Source: Photobacterium sp. JCM 19050 (lineage in GTDB: Bacteria; Pseudomonadota; Gammaproteobacteria; Enterobacterales; Vibrionaceae). Taken from it: a DNA stretch of 64,000 nt. The notes under the pieces are model-generated. The model was not told where the DNA came from and searched no databases. It saw only the letters and a list, made by a program, of their open reading frames with translations. Position numbers and translations under genes: made by a program. The stretch spans positions 1 to 64,000 of the forward strand of contig BAXG01000022.1 of the NCBI GenBank assembly GCA_001310455.1. The letters are read 5' to 3'. Positions 1 through 11,194 of this stretch are shown here, piece by piece. Within the stretch, counting starts at the first letter, position 1. The number at the start of each line of letters is the position of its first letter.

Positions 1-95
1 ACCTTGAGGTGGTTTGGGTATATACCTTTGTGGCACTGCTGCAAAGGGTACCAACAACAATGGTTCACTGTTATGGTCCACTGGAGTCAATAAGT

Positions 96-1460
96 ATGAT
101 GAAAAAGTCACTGCTCACGCTGAGTATTATCGCTCTGGGTGTCAGCGCGGCCATCGCCAACCCACCTGCGGCGACTGCTGCCATTCCGAATACTGTTAAC
201 GGTCAGACTTTGCCAAGCCTTGCACCTATGCTGGAAAAAGTCTCTCCGGCAGTCGTAAGTATTTCTGTCGAAGGCAAACAGGTTTCCAAACAGCGTCTGC
301 CTGACTCTTTCCGGTTCTTTTTCGGTCCTGATTTCCCGACTGAACAGCTACAGGAACGTCCGTTCCGTGGTCTCGGCTCTGGTGTCATCATTGATGCTGG
401 AAAGGGATATGTCATCACCAACCACCACGTCATCAATGGGGCTGACAAAATTCGCGTTCAACTCCATGACGGCCGCGAGTACGATGCGGAACTGATTGGC
501 AGCGACGCCATGTCAGATGTGGCGCTTCTCAAGCTTACCGATGCTAAAAACCTGACTGAAATTAAGATTGCTGACTCAGACAAACTCCGGGTCGGCGACT
601 TTACCGTTGCCATCGGAAACCCTTTTGGCCTTGGTCAGACAGTCACATCCGGTATTATCTCGGCACTTGGCCGTACCGGCCTGAACCTAGAGAACTTTGA
701 GAATTTCATCCAGACCGACGCCGCCATCAACAGCGGTAACTCCGGCGGAGCTCTGGTAAACCTCAACGGTGAGCTTATCGGTATCAATACCGCAATCCTC
801 GGCCCTAACGGCGGTAACGTGGGTATCGGCTTTGCCATTCCGTCGAACATGGCGAAAAACCTGACCGAACAGATTATTGAATACGGCCAGGTAAAACGCG
901 GTATGTTAGGTGTTAAAGGCGGGGAACTGACTGCTGAACTTGCAGAAGCCTTTGGCTATGAAACCAACCACGGTGCATTTGTCAGCCAGGTGGTTCCTGA
1001 CTCCGCGGCAGACAAAGGCGGCATCAAAGCCGGTGACATAATCGTCTCTGTCAATGACAAACCAATCCGCTCTTTTGGCGAATTACGCGCGAAGATCGCC
1101 ACCATCGGTGCCGGAAAGGAAGTGACACTGGGCATTATGCGTGACGGTGACAAAAAAGAAATGAGCGTTGTTCTGGAAGAAGCCAGCCTCGCCAAAGCCA
1201 AAGCGGACATGCTGCACGAAGCCCTTGCCGGCGCTGAACTTGAAAACAACCCTAACGGTAAAGGCGTAAGAGTCAGCCGGGTAGAGGAAAACTCCAAGGC
1301 ATCCCAGTACGGCTTGCAGGAAGGCGATGTTATTGTCGGCCTCAACCGCTTCCGGGTATCCAACCTCGGCGACCTCCGCAAACTGCTGGAGAAAAAACCA
1401 AACGTATTGGCACTGAATATTGTCCGGGACAATTCCTCACAGTACCTGGTAATCCGCTAA
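96..1460 (+). CDS. degQ: DegQ/DegP-type periplasmic serine endoprotease
   Basis: Trypsin-like HtrA protease that degrades or refolds misfolded proteins in the periplasm. I start at the ATG at 96 because a signal peptide begins there (MMKKSLLTLS...) and a GGAG lies at 83-86; the frame stays open further upstream but that stretch looks non-coding. The 454-residue protein has a catalytic triad of His111 (NHHV), Asp141 (SDVALL) and Ser216 (GNSGG), followed by two PDZ domains (about 265-350 and 365-454). Two PDZ domains and this length separate it from DegS. It is followed after 139 bases by degS, the usual degQ-degS pairing. The frame is intact. Confidence 0.95.
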   Translation: MMKKSLLTLSIIALGVSAAIANPPAATAAIPNTVNGQTLPSLAPMLEKVSPAVVSISVEGKQVSKQRLPDSFRFFFGPDFPTEQLQERPFRGLGSGVIIDAGKGYVITNHHVINGADKIRVQLHDGREYDAELIGSDAMSDVALLKLTDAKNLTEIKIADSDKLRVGDFTVAIGNPFGLGQTVTSGIISALGRTGLNLENFENFIQTDAAINSGNSGGALVNLNGELIGINTAILGPNGGNVGIGFAIPSNMAKNLTEQIIEYGQVKRGMLGVKGGELTAELAEAFGYETNHGAFVSQVVPDSAADKGGIKAGDIIVSVNDKPIRSFGELRAKIATIGAGKEVTLGIMRDGDKKEMSVVLEEASLAKAKADMLHEALAGAELENNPNGKGVRVSRVEENSKASQYGLQEGDVIVGLNRFRVSNLGDLRKLLEKKPNVLALNIVRDNSSQYLVIR

Positions 1461-1599
1461 GACAATCCCCTCAAGGGCCGGATAAGTCCGGTCCCTATAT
1501 ACCCAAGCCACCTCACTTCCCTTTGCTATTTTTCACGCATTTTCAATGCTATTCTTGTACACCGATGCGGGCATTGGTCCGTCTGAGTGAGAGGAAAGC

Positions 1600-2669
1600 A
1601 TGTTTGCATTTATAGGGCGTTCAATATTACTGGGGCTGTTAACAGCAGTGTTGCTGTTAGCCATTTTCCCAGCCCTGCGCTTTAGCATGACAGACCCGTC
1701 AATCTCACTCAGCGCCCTCACCCAGGAACAGCCCCTGTCTTATAACGAAGCTGTCCGGCGTGCATCACCTGCCGTGGTGAATATCTACACCCGCCGGTAC
1801 AGCGGCGAAGACCGCCTTCAGCTCAACCCAGAGGGACTGGGCTCTGGGGTTATCATGAGCAGCAAGGGGTACATCCTTACCAACTTCCATGTCATCTCCC
1901 GCGCAGACCAGGTCATCGTTGCCCTTCAGGATGGGCGAATTTTCACCGCGCAACTTGTCGGCTCTGACCGGCGCTCAGATATTGCCGTACTAAAAATTGA
2001 AGCCGATAACCTGCCAGTTATTCCTCAAAATCAGGAATACACGCCAGAGGTTGGCGATGTGGTTATGGCAATAGGTAACCCCTACAACCTTGGGCAAACT
2101 ACCACGTTTGGTATTATCTCTGCCACCGGCCGGAGCGGCATCAGTATTAATGGTCCGGGAGACTTCCTCCAGACGGATGCTGCCATCAACCAGGGTAATT
2201 CCGGTGGCGCCTGGTGAATACACTGGGCGTCCTCGTCGGCATCAACACCGCATCCTTCCAGCAGGCCACTTCACTGGAAACCTACGGTATTTCCTTTGCA
2301 ATTCCTTATAAGGTTGCGCTTAGGATGATGAACAAGATTATCGCTGATGGCCGGGTAATACGCGGATATATCGGCATTGACGGCCGGGACATCAACCCGG
2401 TCATGGCGCGCCTTCTTGATGTGCAGCATGTGCAGGGGATTGTGGTAATGGGTATGGATCCCAACGGCCCGGCACATAAAGCCGGACTTCGGGTAAACGA
2501 TGTGCTTATTGCGATTGATGGTAAACCTGTAAGCGGCGTGCGTAACGCCTTTGATATTGTGGCCGACCTGCGCCCGGGCAAAGAGATCCAGGTGAAAGTA
2601 ATCCGAAACGGTGAACCACTTAGCCTTCCGCTTACTGTCGGGGAAGAGCCGGAACAAAGCCGCGACTGA
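1600..2669 (+). CDS. degS: DegS, membrane-anchored site-1 protease of the sigma-E pathway (frameshifted in this sequence)
   Basis: DegS senses unfolded outer-membrane proteins through its PDZ domain and cleaves RseA, the anti-sigma-E factor. The N-terminus is one hydrophobic anchor (residues about 5-25) without a cleavage site. The triad is His97, Asp127 and Ser201 (GNSGG), then one PDZ domain. The frame breaks at about 2211, just after the GNSGGA motif, where GCCTGG stands for an expected GCCCTGG. Restoring one C joins the two parts into 356 residues, the normal DegS length. The loss falls in a conserved motif and resembles about 45 others in the window, so I read it as a sequence error and not a pseudogene. 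A start ATG with GAGAGGA upstream supports 1600. Confidence 0.92.
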
Positions 2670-2697
2670 CACCGTTGAAATGCTTCGAATCACGATC

Positions 2698-2729
2698 AAA
2701 AACGCCACCTGAAAAGGTGGCGTTTTTTC
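2698..2729. terminator. Bidirectional rho-independent terminator between degS and murA
   Basis: AACGCCACCT and AGGTGGCGTT form a 10-bp stem around a GAAA loop, with A residues before and a T run after. It separates the convergent degS and murA genes and can serve both directions. Confidence 0.9.
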
Positions 2730-2743
2730 TGTCCGGCAGATAC

Positions 2744-4267
<1,524 letters not shown>

Positions 4268-4288
4268 AGAACCCCCTCGTTGTTCTGG

Positions 4289-4600
4289 TCATCCTTGGTA
4301 AAAGAGCGTGTCCACATTGCTAAGTTTAAGCAATGTATTCAGTTGATCAGGTACATCGGCCCAAATCAGCTGATATTTTTGTTCATCGGCATATTGTCTG
4401 ATATGGAGTAACATCGCCATCCCGGCTGAGTCTATGCGCTCAAGCCCGGACAAGACAAAGGTAAACTCAGCTTCTTTCGGCAGCCAGTTATCCCTTTCAG
4501 ACCAGAATGCCGGTACTGTTTCACGATCAAGCACCCCGGTTAATGCGTACCGGCTGCCAGCCACGGTTTCACACCTTACAGGCTGTTGCTGTGCACTCAC
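4289..4600 (-). CDS. mlaB: MlaB, STAS-domain subunit of the Mla phospholipid transporter
   Basis: Cytoplasmic STAS-domain protein of 103 residues that binds the MlaF ATPase and stabilises the MlaFEDB inner-membrane complex. The central segment with LERIDSAGMAMLLHI carries the conserved loop with Ser that is typical of STAS proteins. It starts with GTG at 4600, which overlaps the mlaC stop by GTGA, a sign of translational coupling. Short and divergent as a family; the operon position makes the call firm. Confidence 0.88.
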   Translation of the reverse strand: MSAQQQPVRCETVAGSRYALTGVLDRETVPAFWSERDNWLPKEAEFTFVLSGLERIDSAGMAMLLHIRQYADEQKYQLIWADVPDQLNTLLKLSNVDTLFYQG

Positions 4601-5247
4601 TTTGGAGCCTCAGTTTTAAGGGGTTGCTGTGCCAGAGCTTCAAGCTGTTTGGCGACAGAAATAATGCCTTTTTTCGCCAGCTCACCGCTCCATTCACTCT
4701 GCTTGGTATCCAGCAAGCTGACACCTTCGGCAACCATATCAAACGCATACCATTCACCGGTTTTGCTGTTTTTACGCAGCTTGAAGTCCAGGTGAATTGT
4801 TGGGCGCGTAGCATCCAGTATATCTACGCCGACAGCAACTACTTTTCGCTTTGAATCGATGGCTTTTGGCTTCTCAATCTCCAGCTTCTGGTCGGTATAT
4901 TGGGTCAGCACCTGCGCGTAAGAAGCCACCAGATAATCTTTGAAAGCTTTCAGGAAGATCTCACGCTCGCCTTCGGTTGAACCGCGCAGGTTACGACCCA
5001 GCACTTTGTATGCAGCGTATTTAACGTTCACATAGGGCAGAAGCTCTTCTTCCACGACGACGCGCAGTTGCTCCGGGTCAGCTTGAAGCGCGACTTGTTC
5101 ACTCTTGATGCGGTTGAAAGCAACCTTTGCCACTTCGTTCATCAATGTATAAGGGTTGCTGCGATCTACGGTCACCGTGGCTGCTGATGCCAAACCGGTT
5201 ATCAGCAGGCATGATGCAAGAACAAGGTGCTTGAACAATTTAATCAT
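4597..5247 (-). CDS. mlaC: MlaC, periplasmic phospholipid-binding protein
   Basis: Periplasmic carrier that shuttles phospholipids between the outer-membrane MlaA complex and MlaD at the inner membrane. The start at 5247 gives MIKLFKHLVLASCLLITGLASA, a clear signal peptide cleaved after ASA. The mature part has the Tol2/MlaC fold features such as FLKAFKDYLVASYAQVL. About 216 residues. Seven bases separate it from mlaD, and it overlaps mlaB. The frame is intact. Confidence 0.93.
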   Translation of the reverse strand: MIKLFKHLVLASCLLITGLASAATVTVDRSNPYTLMNEVAKVAFNRIKSEQVALQADPEQLRVVVEEELLPYVNVKYAAYKVLGRNLRGSTEGEREIFLKAFKDYLVASYAQVLTQYTDQKLEIEKPKAIDSKRKVVAVGVDILDATRPTIHLDFKLRKNSKTGEWYAFDMVAEGVSLLDTKQSEWSGELAKKGIISVAKQLEALAQQPLKTEAPK

Positions 5248-5254
5248 TTCATCC

Positions 5255-5727
5255 TCACTCTTTGTCGCCGACACTGTAAAGGAACTGGCCAATCATATCT
5301 TCCAGCACCATCGCCGAACGGGTATCTTCAATCAGGTCACCGTCCTTGAGCTCTTCAATACCGTCATCCATAAAGCCGGGACGGATACCGATATACTGCT
5401 CGCCAAGCAGGCCTGATGTCAGGATAGCGGCCGAGCTGGTTTCCGGGAAATGCCCGAATTCACTGTTGATTTGCAGGGTCACTTCCGGGATGTAGTCCGG
5501 GGAGGTAAGGTTAATCTCAGACACCTGGCCGACAACAACGCCCCCGACCTTTACCGGAGACCTCACTTTGAGCCCGCCAATGTTGTCGAACTGGCATAAA
5601 GACGATAAGTCTCGCCGTTACCGATGCTTGTGACATCCGCGACTTTGAATACCAGTACCAGCAGTGCGGCAATCGCAGACAGGACAAATGCCCCTACCCA
5701 AAATTCAATTTTCCTTGTTTTCTGCAT
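5255..5727 (-). CDS. mlaD: MlaD, MCE-domain substrate-binding subunit (frameshifted in this sequence)
   Basis: Inner-membrane-anchored MCE protein forming a hexameric ring that passes lipids between MlaC and the MlaE permease. Reading from ATG at 5727 gives MQKTRKIEFWVGAFVLSA, a single transmembrane anchor (about residues 8-28), then the MCE domain with SPVKVGGVVVGQV. The frame breaks at about 5589, where AGTTCG stands for AGTTTCG (LYASFDNIGG restored). With one T added the protein is 157 residues, the family norm. It sits between mlaE (two bases away) and mlaC. Confidence 0.9.
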
Positions 5728-5729
5728 GG

Positions 5730-6509
5730 TTAATTTCCAAACATAAGTGCAGTAAGAACAAAATCCAGACCCAACACCGCAAGCGAAGAGTGCACCACAG
5801 TGTTAGTTGTCGCGCGGCTGATCCCTTCAGACGTCGGGATACAGTTGTAACCGTTAAACAGCGAAATCCAGGTGACCGTAAAGGCAAATACGATGCTCTT
5901 TACCATGGAATTGCCGATATCGTAGCCAAGCTCAATGGAAGATTGCATCACGGACCAATAGCTGCCGTAGTCAATCCCCTTCCAGTCGACACCTACCAGT
6001 TGCCCACCCCAGATACCCACCACCATAAAGATAATGGCAAGCAACGGCATGGAAATAACCCCGGCCCAGAAACGTGGCGCAATCACACGGCGAAGCGGGT
6101 CAACAGCCATCATTTCCATGCTGGACAGTTGCTCAGTGGCTTCATCAGGCCAATCTCCGCCGTCAGCGCAGAGCCGGCCCGCCCGGCAAAAAGCAATGCG
6201 GTAACCACCGGCCCCAGTTCCCGAAGCAGCGACAACGCCACCATCTGCCAAGCTGGTCTCTGCGCCGAAATCAGAGAGTACAAGGTAACCCTGAAGACTC
6301 AGCACCATGCCGATAAACAGACCGGACACCACAATAATCGCCAGTGAGCGCACACCCACTGAGTAGAGCTGAGTCACCAGCAGCGGGAACATTTTTCGGG
6401 GTTGCGGCTTTCCGACCAGCGCCCCGAACAGCATCAGGGTTGCCTTTCCCATGGTTCGCACCATGTCCAGGCTGTTGCTGCCGATACGGGAAATAAAATC
6501 GGTCATCAT
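5730..6509 (-). CDS. mlaE: MlaE, permease subunit of the Mla transporter (locally frameshifted)
   Basis: Integral membrane permease that moves phospholipids through the MlaFEDB complex. The termini match MlaE well (SLFIGMVL near the start; [18 protein letters not shown] near the end). Between about 6141 and 6250 the continuous frame encodes nonsense; the neighbouring frame there gives [19 protein letters not shown], which is genuine MlaE sequence. Losing two bases near 6250 (expected TTGGGCCAGATG) and one near 6141 (expected AAGGCC) cancels out and hides the damage. Repaired length is 260 residues. The start overlaps the mlaF stop by a few bases. Confidence 0.9.
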   Translation of the reverse strand: MMTDFISRIGSNSLDMVRTMGKATLMLFGALVGKPQPRKMFPLLVTQLYSVGVRSLAIIVVSGLFIGMVLSLQGYLVLSDFGAETSLADGGVVAASGTGAGGYRIAFCRAGRLCADGGDWPDEATEQLSSMEMMAVDPLRRVIAPRFWAGVISMPLLAIIFMVVGIWGGQLVGVDWKGIDYGSYWSVMQSSIELGYDIGNSMVKSIVFAFTVTWISLFNGYNCIPTSEGISRATTNTVVHSSLAVLGLDFVLTALMFGN

Positions 6510-7303
6510 GAAAACAGCTCCTGACGGATATCCATGGATGGGTAGCGGAAGGGGGCGGGACCATCTGCCAACCCGGTAAGAAACTGCCTGACCCGGGGAT
6601 CAGCATTCGCACGCAGCTCATCGGGAGTGCCACTGGCGATCACCCGGCCTTCGGCCAGCAGATAGACATGATCAGCAATGCTCATCACTTCCGGCACATC
6701 GTGTGATACCACCACTGACGTCAGCCCCAGAGCCTGATTCAGGTTACGGATCAACTCAACCAGAATCCCCATGGTTACCGGATCCTGCCCGACAAAAGGC
6801 TCATCGTACATGATAAGATCGGGATCAAGGGCAATGGCACGCGCCAGAGCCGCACGCCGCGCCATACCGCCGGACAGCTCGCTGGGCATCAATTCTGATG
6901 CGCCTCTCAGGCCAACAGCTTCAAGCTTCAGCAGCACCATGGTACGGATGATGGATTCAGGAAGTTTAGTGTGCTCACGGATAGGGAAGGCAACATTGTC
7001 GAAAACGTTCATATCCGTAAACAGTGCGCCGGACTGGAACAGCATGCTCATGCGCTTACGCAGCTGATACAGACGGCTGCGTGACAGGGACGGAATGTTT
7101 TCACCGGCAAAAAGGACGTCACCTTCATCCGGTTCAATCTGGCCACCGATTAACCTCAGCAATGTCGTTTTGCCGATACCAGATGGGCCCATTATCGCCG
7201 TGACTTTGCCTTTGGGTACTGTCAGGCTGACTCGGTCAAAAATTTTCCGATCACCCCGGGCAAAGCTCATTTCGCGAATCTCAACCAGGTTTTGTTCAGT
7301 CAT
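6506..7303 (-). CDS. mlaF: MlaF, ATP-binding subunit of the Mla transporter
   Basis: ABC ATPase driving the MlaFEDB lipid transporter at the cytoplasmic face. I prefer the start at 7303 ([14 protein letters not shown]); eight extra residues upstream are possible. It has Walker [10 protein letters not shown], signature [15 protein letters not shown], Walker [14 protein letters not shown] and the switch His in VVSHDVPEV. About 265 residues, frame intact. First gene of the mlaFEDCB-ibaG-murA operon, divergent from the flavoenzyme gene at 7498 across a gap of about 190 bases. Confidence 0.94.
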   Translation of the reverse strand: MTEQNLVEIREMSFARGDRKIFDRVSLTVPKGKVTAIMGPSGIGKTTLLRLIGGQIEPDEGDVLFAGENIPSLSRSRLYQLRKRMSMLFQSGALFTDMNVFDNVAFPIREHTKLPESIIRTMVLLKLEAVGLRGASELMPSELSGGMARRAALARAIALDPDLIMYDEPFVGQDPVTMGILVELIRNLNQALGLTSVVVSHDVPEVMSIADHVYLLAEGRVIASGTPDELRANADPRVRQFLTGLADGPAPFRYPSMDIRQELFS

Positions 7304-7450
7304 ACCCAAGTAAATACGTTCTCCCACGGGTGATACGGTATTGTTTTCACACTGTTACCAAACCCCTGATGATAGAGTTTGCCTTTTAGCAATACAAGAA
7401 ACTCGCCGTCAGGTCGGTAAAAATACGGTCAATTATTACTCTTGCAATAA

Positions 7451-7480
7451 AAATTAGATTTAACTAAATTAGATTAAACT
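7451..7480. repeat. Tandem 15-bp direct repeat upstream of the flavoenzyme gene
   Basis: AAATTAGATTTAACT (7451-7465) is followed directly by AAATTAGATTAAACT (7466-7480), with one mismatch. It lies 18 bases before the start codon at 7498 in the gap divergent from mlaF. The TTAG...CTAA spacing also makes a weak dyad. It could be an operator for an unknown repressor; this is inference only. Confidence 0.5.
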
Positions 7481-7497
7481 TTATCGCGAGGTGAGCC

Positions 7498-9132
7498 ATG
7501 TCACGTATAGTCATTATCGGAGGCGTTGCCGGAGGTGCGTCTGCTGCAGCCCGAGCACGCAGAATGAGCGAGTCTGCTGAAATTATCATGTTAGAACGCG
7601 GCGAATTTGTTTCATTCGCAAACTGCGGTCTTCCCTATCATATTTCGGGAGAGATACCTTCTCGCACTGATCTGCTGCTGCAGACTCCCGAAAGCTTCAA
7701 ACGCAGATTTAACGTCGATGTCCGGGTTATGGAAGAAGTCATTCATATCGACCGCCAGGAAAAAAGCCTGCGCATCAAGCGCCAGGCCGACCAAAGTGAG
7801 TACGAACTCACTTATGATAAACTGCTGTTAAGCCCCGGGGCCGCACCTGTGGTTCCACCGGTTCCGGGCTTTACCCTTCCTGGGGTGTTCCAGCTTCGCA
7901 ATATCCCTGATATGGATCGCATCCTTGCCGGTGTTAACGGTGTAAGCCACGCCACAGTTATCGGTGGCGGCTTTATCGGTCTGGAAATGGCGGAAGCTTT
8001 CCGCCACCGCGGGATTGAAACCGCACTGGTGGAAATGGCCCCTCAGGTGATGACACCGGTTGACCCTGAAATGGCAGAGCCACTGCACCAGGCGTTAAGG
8101 GACAACGGCGTTGACCTTCGACTCAACACAGCAGTAAATGCCATTGAGCAAACGGAAGGTGGCCTGCTGCTGAACCTCAGTACCGGTGATGTGTTGAAAA
8201 CCGGACTGGTAATCAGTGCCATCGGCGTTAAACCGGAAACCCGCCTCGCGGTAGATGCCGGTTTGCAGCTCGGCGCATTGGGTGGTATCGCCGTCAATGA
8301 ACGTATGCAAACCAGTGACCCGGATATCTATGCGGTTGGTGATGCGGTAGAGGAAACCTGTTTTATTACCGGTGAGCCGAGCCTGATTCCACTGGCAGGC
8401 CCGGCTAACCGCCAGGGTCGTATCGCAGCCGATAACATGCTCGGTGATGAAAAAACCTACCGACATACTCAGGGAACCGCTGTTTGCCGCGTTTTCGACC
8501 AGACGATCGCCAGTACCGGCCTAAACGAAAAACGCCTGAAACAATTGGGCCGCGAATACCGCAAAATTTATGTACACCCAAACAACCATGCAGGGTATTT
8601 CCCGGGAGCGACACCCGTTTCCATGAAACTGCTGTTTGATGCTGAAGGACATATACTCGGTGCTCAGGCAGTCGGCAAAGACGGAGTAGACAAGCGTATT
8701 GATGTGATTGCCACAGCCCAGCGTGGAAACCTCACCGTGTTTGACCTCGAACACCTGGAGCTTACCTACGCACCGCCGTACGGTTCAGCCAAGGATGTGG
8801 TTAACCTTGCCGGCTTTGTCGCTGCAAACTGGCTGCGCGGCGATACAGATATCTGTTATCCGGAAGACATTGACACCGCCGGGCCAAACCAGTTTGTTGT
8901 GGACGTTCGTACTGTCGGGGAAAGGGAGCGACTCGGTTTCGTAGAAGGGAGCGTTTCAGTTCCTGTTGATGAAATTCGCAGCAGGGTGGCTGAATTGCCA
9001 AAAGATAAGGAGATCCTGATTGTTTGTCAGGTTGGCCTGAGGGGTCATGTTGCTCACCGCATTCTGACCCAAATGGGATATAAGGCGCGTAACCTCACCG
9101 GCGGTTACAAGACCTGGAAGCTGATGCACTGA
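7498..9132 (+). CDS. CoA-disulfide-reductase-like FAD/NAD(P) oxidoreductase with C-terminal rhodanese domain
   Basis: A 544-residue flavoprotein of the pyridine nucleotide-disulfide oxidoreductase group. It has an N-terminal FAD site (VIIGGVAGGASAAARARR), a single redox Cys43 in FANCGLPYHISG as in CoA-disulfide and NADH-dependent persulfide reductases, an NAD site (VIGGGFIGLEMAEA, about 156-170), a dimerisation domain, and a rhodanese domain (about 460-544) with catalytic Cys510 in CQVGLRG. Proteins of this type reduce CoA disulfides, persulfides or polysulfides. The exact substrate cannot be told from sequence. GAGGTGAGCC before the ATG gives a ribosome site. It interrupts the divergent mlaF/yrbG arrangement known from E. 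coli. Frame intact. Confidence 0.85.
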   Translation: MSRIVIIGGVAGGASAAARARRMSESAEIIMLERGEFVSFANCGLPYHISGEIPSRTDLLLQTPESFKRRFNVDVRVMEEVIHIDRQEKSLRIKRQADQSEYELTYDKLLLSPGAAPVVPPVPGFTLPGVFQLRNIPDMDRILAGVNGVSHATVIGGGFIGLEMAEAFRHRGIETALVEMAPQVMTPVDPEMAEPLHQALRDNGVDLRLNTAVNAIEQTEGGLLLNLSTGDVLKTGLVISAIGVKPETRLAVDAGLQLGALGGIAVNERMQTSDPDIYAVGDAVEETCFITGEPSLIPLAGPANRQGRIAADNMLGDEKTYRHTQGTAVCRVFDQTIASTGLNEKRLKQLGREYRKIYVHPNNHAGYFPGATPVSMKLLFDAEGHILGAQAVGKDGVDKRIDVIATAQRGNLTVFDLEHLELTYAPPYGSAKDVVNLAGFVAANWLRGDTDICYPEDIDTAGPNQFVVDVRTVGERERLGFVEGSVSVPVDEIRSRVAELPKDKEILIVCQVGLRGHVAHRILTQMGYKARNLTGGYKTWKLMH

Positions 9133-9151
9133 TCCTGCGTTGACACCTCTC

Positions 9152-9178
9152 AAAGCCGCGCCATAGTCGCGGCTTTTC
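9152..9178 (+). terminator. Rho-independent terminator after the flavoenzyme gene
   Basis: AAAGCCGCG and CGCGGCTTTT form a 9-bp stem with a short loop and a brief T run. It isolates the flavoenzyme gene from yrbG. Confidence 0.8.
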
Positions 9179-9250
9179 CTTCACTTTTAGCCCAATTACC
9201 GTCAGAATTGCCCCCCAAATATCTACGCAATCTTTGTAACAGGAAATACA

Positions 9251-10215
9251 ATGTTAGAAGCCTCAGCTCTGCTGGTGATCGGCTTGGCCTTGCTCGTCTG
9301 GAGTGCAGACCGACTGGTTTTCGGTGCAGCCGCGATTGCCCGCAACTATGGAATTTCACCGCTGGTAATCGGTATGACTATTCTTGCGATGGGTTCCTCC
9401 GCACCCGAAATGATGGTCTCAGCGACAGCGGCCCTCGCAGGAAAAACCGACACCGCCGTTGGGAACGTTATCGGCTCCAATATTTCTAACATTGCCTTGA
9501 TTCTCGGCCTTACCGCTATTATCCAGCCCCTTAGCATCAGCTCTGGCGTGCTTCGCCGGGAACTCCCCCTTATGCTTGGTGTCACACTGATTGCCGGCTT
9601 CCTGTTGTGGGACAATCACCTGGGCTTTATGGAAGGGGTCCTGTTGATGGGGCTGTTCATCATCTTCCTGCTCGCCATGCTGAAGATCAGCCGCGATGCC
9701 AAGCCCGGTGAAGAGCCCCTGATTGAAGAGCATGATGCTGAAATCCCGCAGGGTGTCGGCAACGGCAAAGCGGTGTTCTGGGTCATAGTGGGTCTTTTGA
9801 TTCTGCTGTGGTCCGCAGATATGGTCGTCGGCTCTGCGGTGACCATTGCCAAATACTTCGGCATGAGCGACCTGGTTATCGGCCTTACCATCATTGCGGT
9901 AGGCACCAGCCTTCCGGAATTAGCCGCCTCTGTCGCCGGTGTACTGAAGGGCGAAGATGATATGGCGGTGGGTAACATTATCGGCTCCAACGTCTTCAAT
10001 ATCCTTGCGGTAATGGGACTTCCCGGCCTTCTGAACCCGTCAGATGTCAGCCCTCTCGCTATGCACCGGGACTACTACGTGATGCTGGCTGTATCTGTTC
10101 TGCTGCTGGTGTTCTGCCTTGGCAAGAACCGACGTATTAACCGGGTTGAAGGGCTTGTCCTGCTCTGCTGCTTCTTGGCCTACCAGGCTACCTCTTCCTC
10201 AATGTTTCAGCTTAA
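9251..10215 (+). CDS. yrbG: YrbG, calcium/sodium antiporter family membrane protein (frameshifted at its end)
   Basis: CaCA-superfamily inner-membrane exchanger with two homologous halves. Each carries the alpha-repeat signature: GSSAPEMMVS...GNVIGSNISNI and GTSLPELAAS...GNIIGSNVFNI. About ten transmembrane segments. In the raw sequence the frame runs on into kdsD. At 10183-10188 the sequence reads CCAGGC; with one more G it gives YQGYLFLNVSA and a TAA at 10213-10215, for 321 residues, close to E. coli YrbG. So the fusion is an artefact. First gene of the kds-lpt cluster. Its role in LPS biogenesis, if any, is unproven. Confidence 0.92.
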
Positions 10216-10225
10216 AGGAAGCACC

Positions 10226-11194
10226 ATGTCTGATTTTGATTTCCGTTCTGCCGCATTGGATGTGATTGCTACCGAGCAGCAGGCAATCAGCCAGCTCGAC
10301 CAGTATATTGATGAGGGCTTCCTTGCCGCCTGCCAGCGCATTTTCCATTGCAAAGGCAAGGTTGTCGTGATGGGGATGGGCAAATCCGGCCATATCGGTA
10401 ACAAGATTGCTGCAACGCTTGCAAGTACCGGCACTCCCTCGTTCTTTGTTCACCCGGGTGAAGCCAGCCATGGAGACCTGGGAATGATATCCAAAGAAGA
10501 CGTGGTGCTGGGTATATCCAACTCCGGTGAAGCTGGGGAAATTCTCACGTTGTTACCGGTTATCAAGCGTCTGGGTATCGACTTTATTGCAATGACAGGC
10601 AACCCGGCATCAACCATGGGCCGCCTGGCACAGTATCACTTGTGTATTAAGGTACCGCGCGAAGCTTGCCCGCTCGGCCTTGCCCCTACTTCCAGCACAA
10701 CCGCCACCCTCGTCATGGGTGACGCGCTGGCCGTTTCCCTTCTGCAGGCTCGCGGGTTCACGGCTGACGATTTTGCCCTGTCACACCCTGGTGGCGCACT
10801 AGGCCGTAAACTTTTGATGCGCGTGTCTGATGTAATGCACACCGGCGACGCCCTGCCCCTGATTTCCAAAGAGGCGACAGTCCGGGACGCGCTGATGGAA
10901 GTCACCGAAAAGGGCCTTGGCATGACTGCCGTTGTTGATAATGATGGTTCACTGGCCGGTATTTTCACTGATGGTGACCTGCGCCGTCTGCTTGACCAGC
11001 GTATCGACATCCACCAAACCTCGATCGGGGAAGTGATGTCCGCAAACCCTGTGACAGCGCAGGCTGACATGCTGGCCGCAGAAGGCCTTAAAATGATGGA
11101 AGACCGCAAGATCAATGGACTGTTGGTAAAAGATGGCGACCGACTGGTTGGCGCCCTTAACATGCACGACCTGCTAAAAGCCGGGGTAATGTAA
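10226..11194 (+). CDS. kdsD: D-arabinose 5-phosphate isomerase KdsD
   Basis: Converts ribulose 5-phosphate to arabinose 5-phosphate, the first step towards Kdo for LPS. The start at 10226 (MSDFDFRSAALDV) has AAAGGAAG seven bases upstream. Domains are a SIS sugar-phosphate fold (about 40-175; GKSGHIGNK, SNSGEAGEI) and two CBS domains at the end (VSDVMHTGDALP and IGEVMSANPVTA). 322 residues. The stop TAA overlaps the kdsC start as TAATG, so the two are coupled. It appears fused to yrbG only because of a lost base upstream. Confidence 0.95.
   Translation: MSDFDFRSAALDVIATEQQAISQLDQYIDEGFLAACQRIFHCKGKVVVMGMGKSGHIGNKIAATLASTGTPSFFVHPGEASHGDLGMISKEDVVLGISNSGEAGEILTLLPVIKRLGIDFIAMTGNPASTMGRLAQYHLCIKVPREACPLGLAPTSSTTATLVMGDALAVSLLQARGFTADDFALSHPGGALGRKLLMRVSDVMHTGDALPLISKEATVRDALMEVTEKGLGMTAVVDNDGSLAGIFTDGDLRRLLDQRIDIHQTSIGEVMSANPVTAQADMLAAEGLKMMEDRKINGLLVKDGDRLVGALNMHDLLKAGVM

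Noticed and set aside
30-48. TGGCAC near the start as a sigma-54 promoter
   Set aside because: The -12 GC element is not at the required spacing (no TTGC after five bases).
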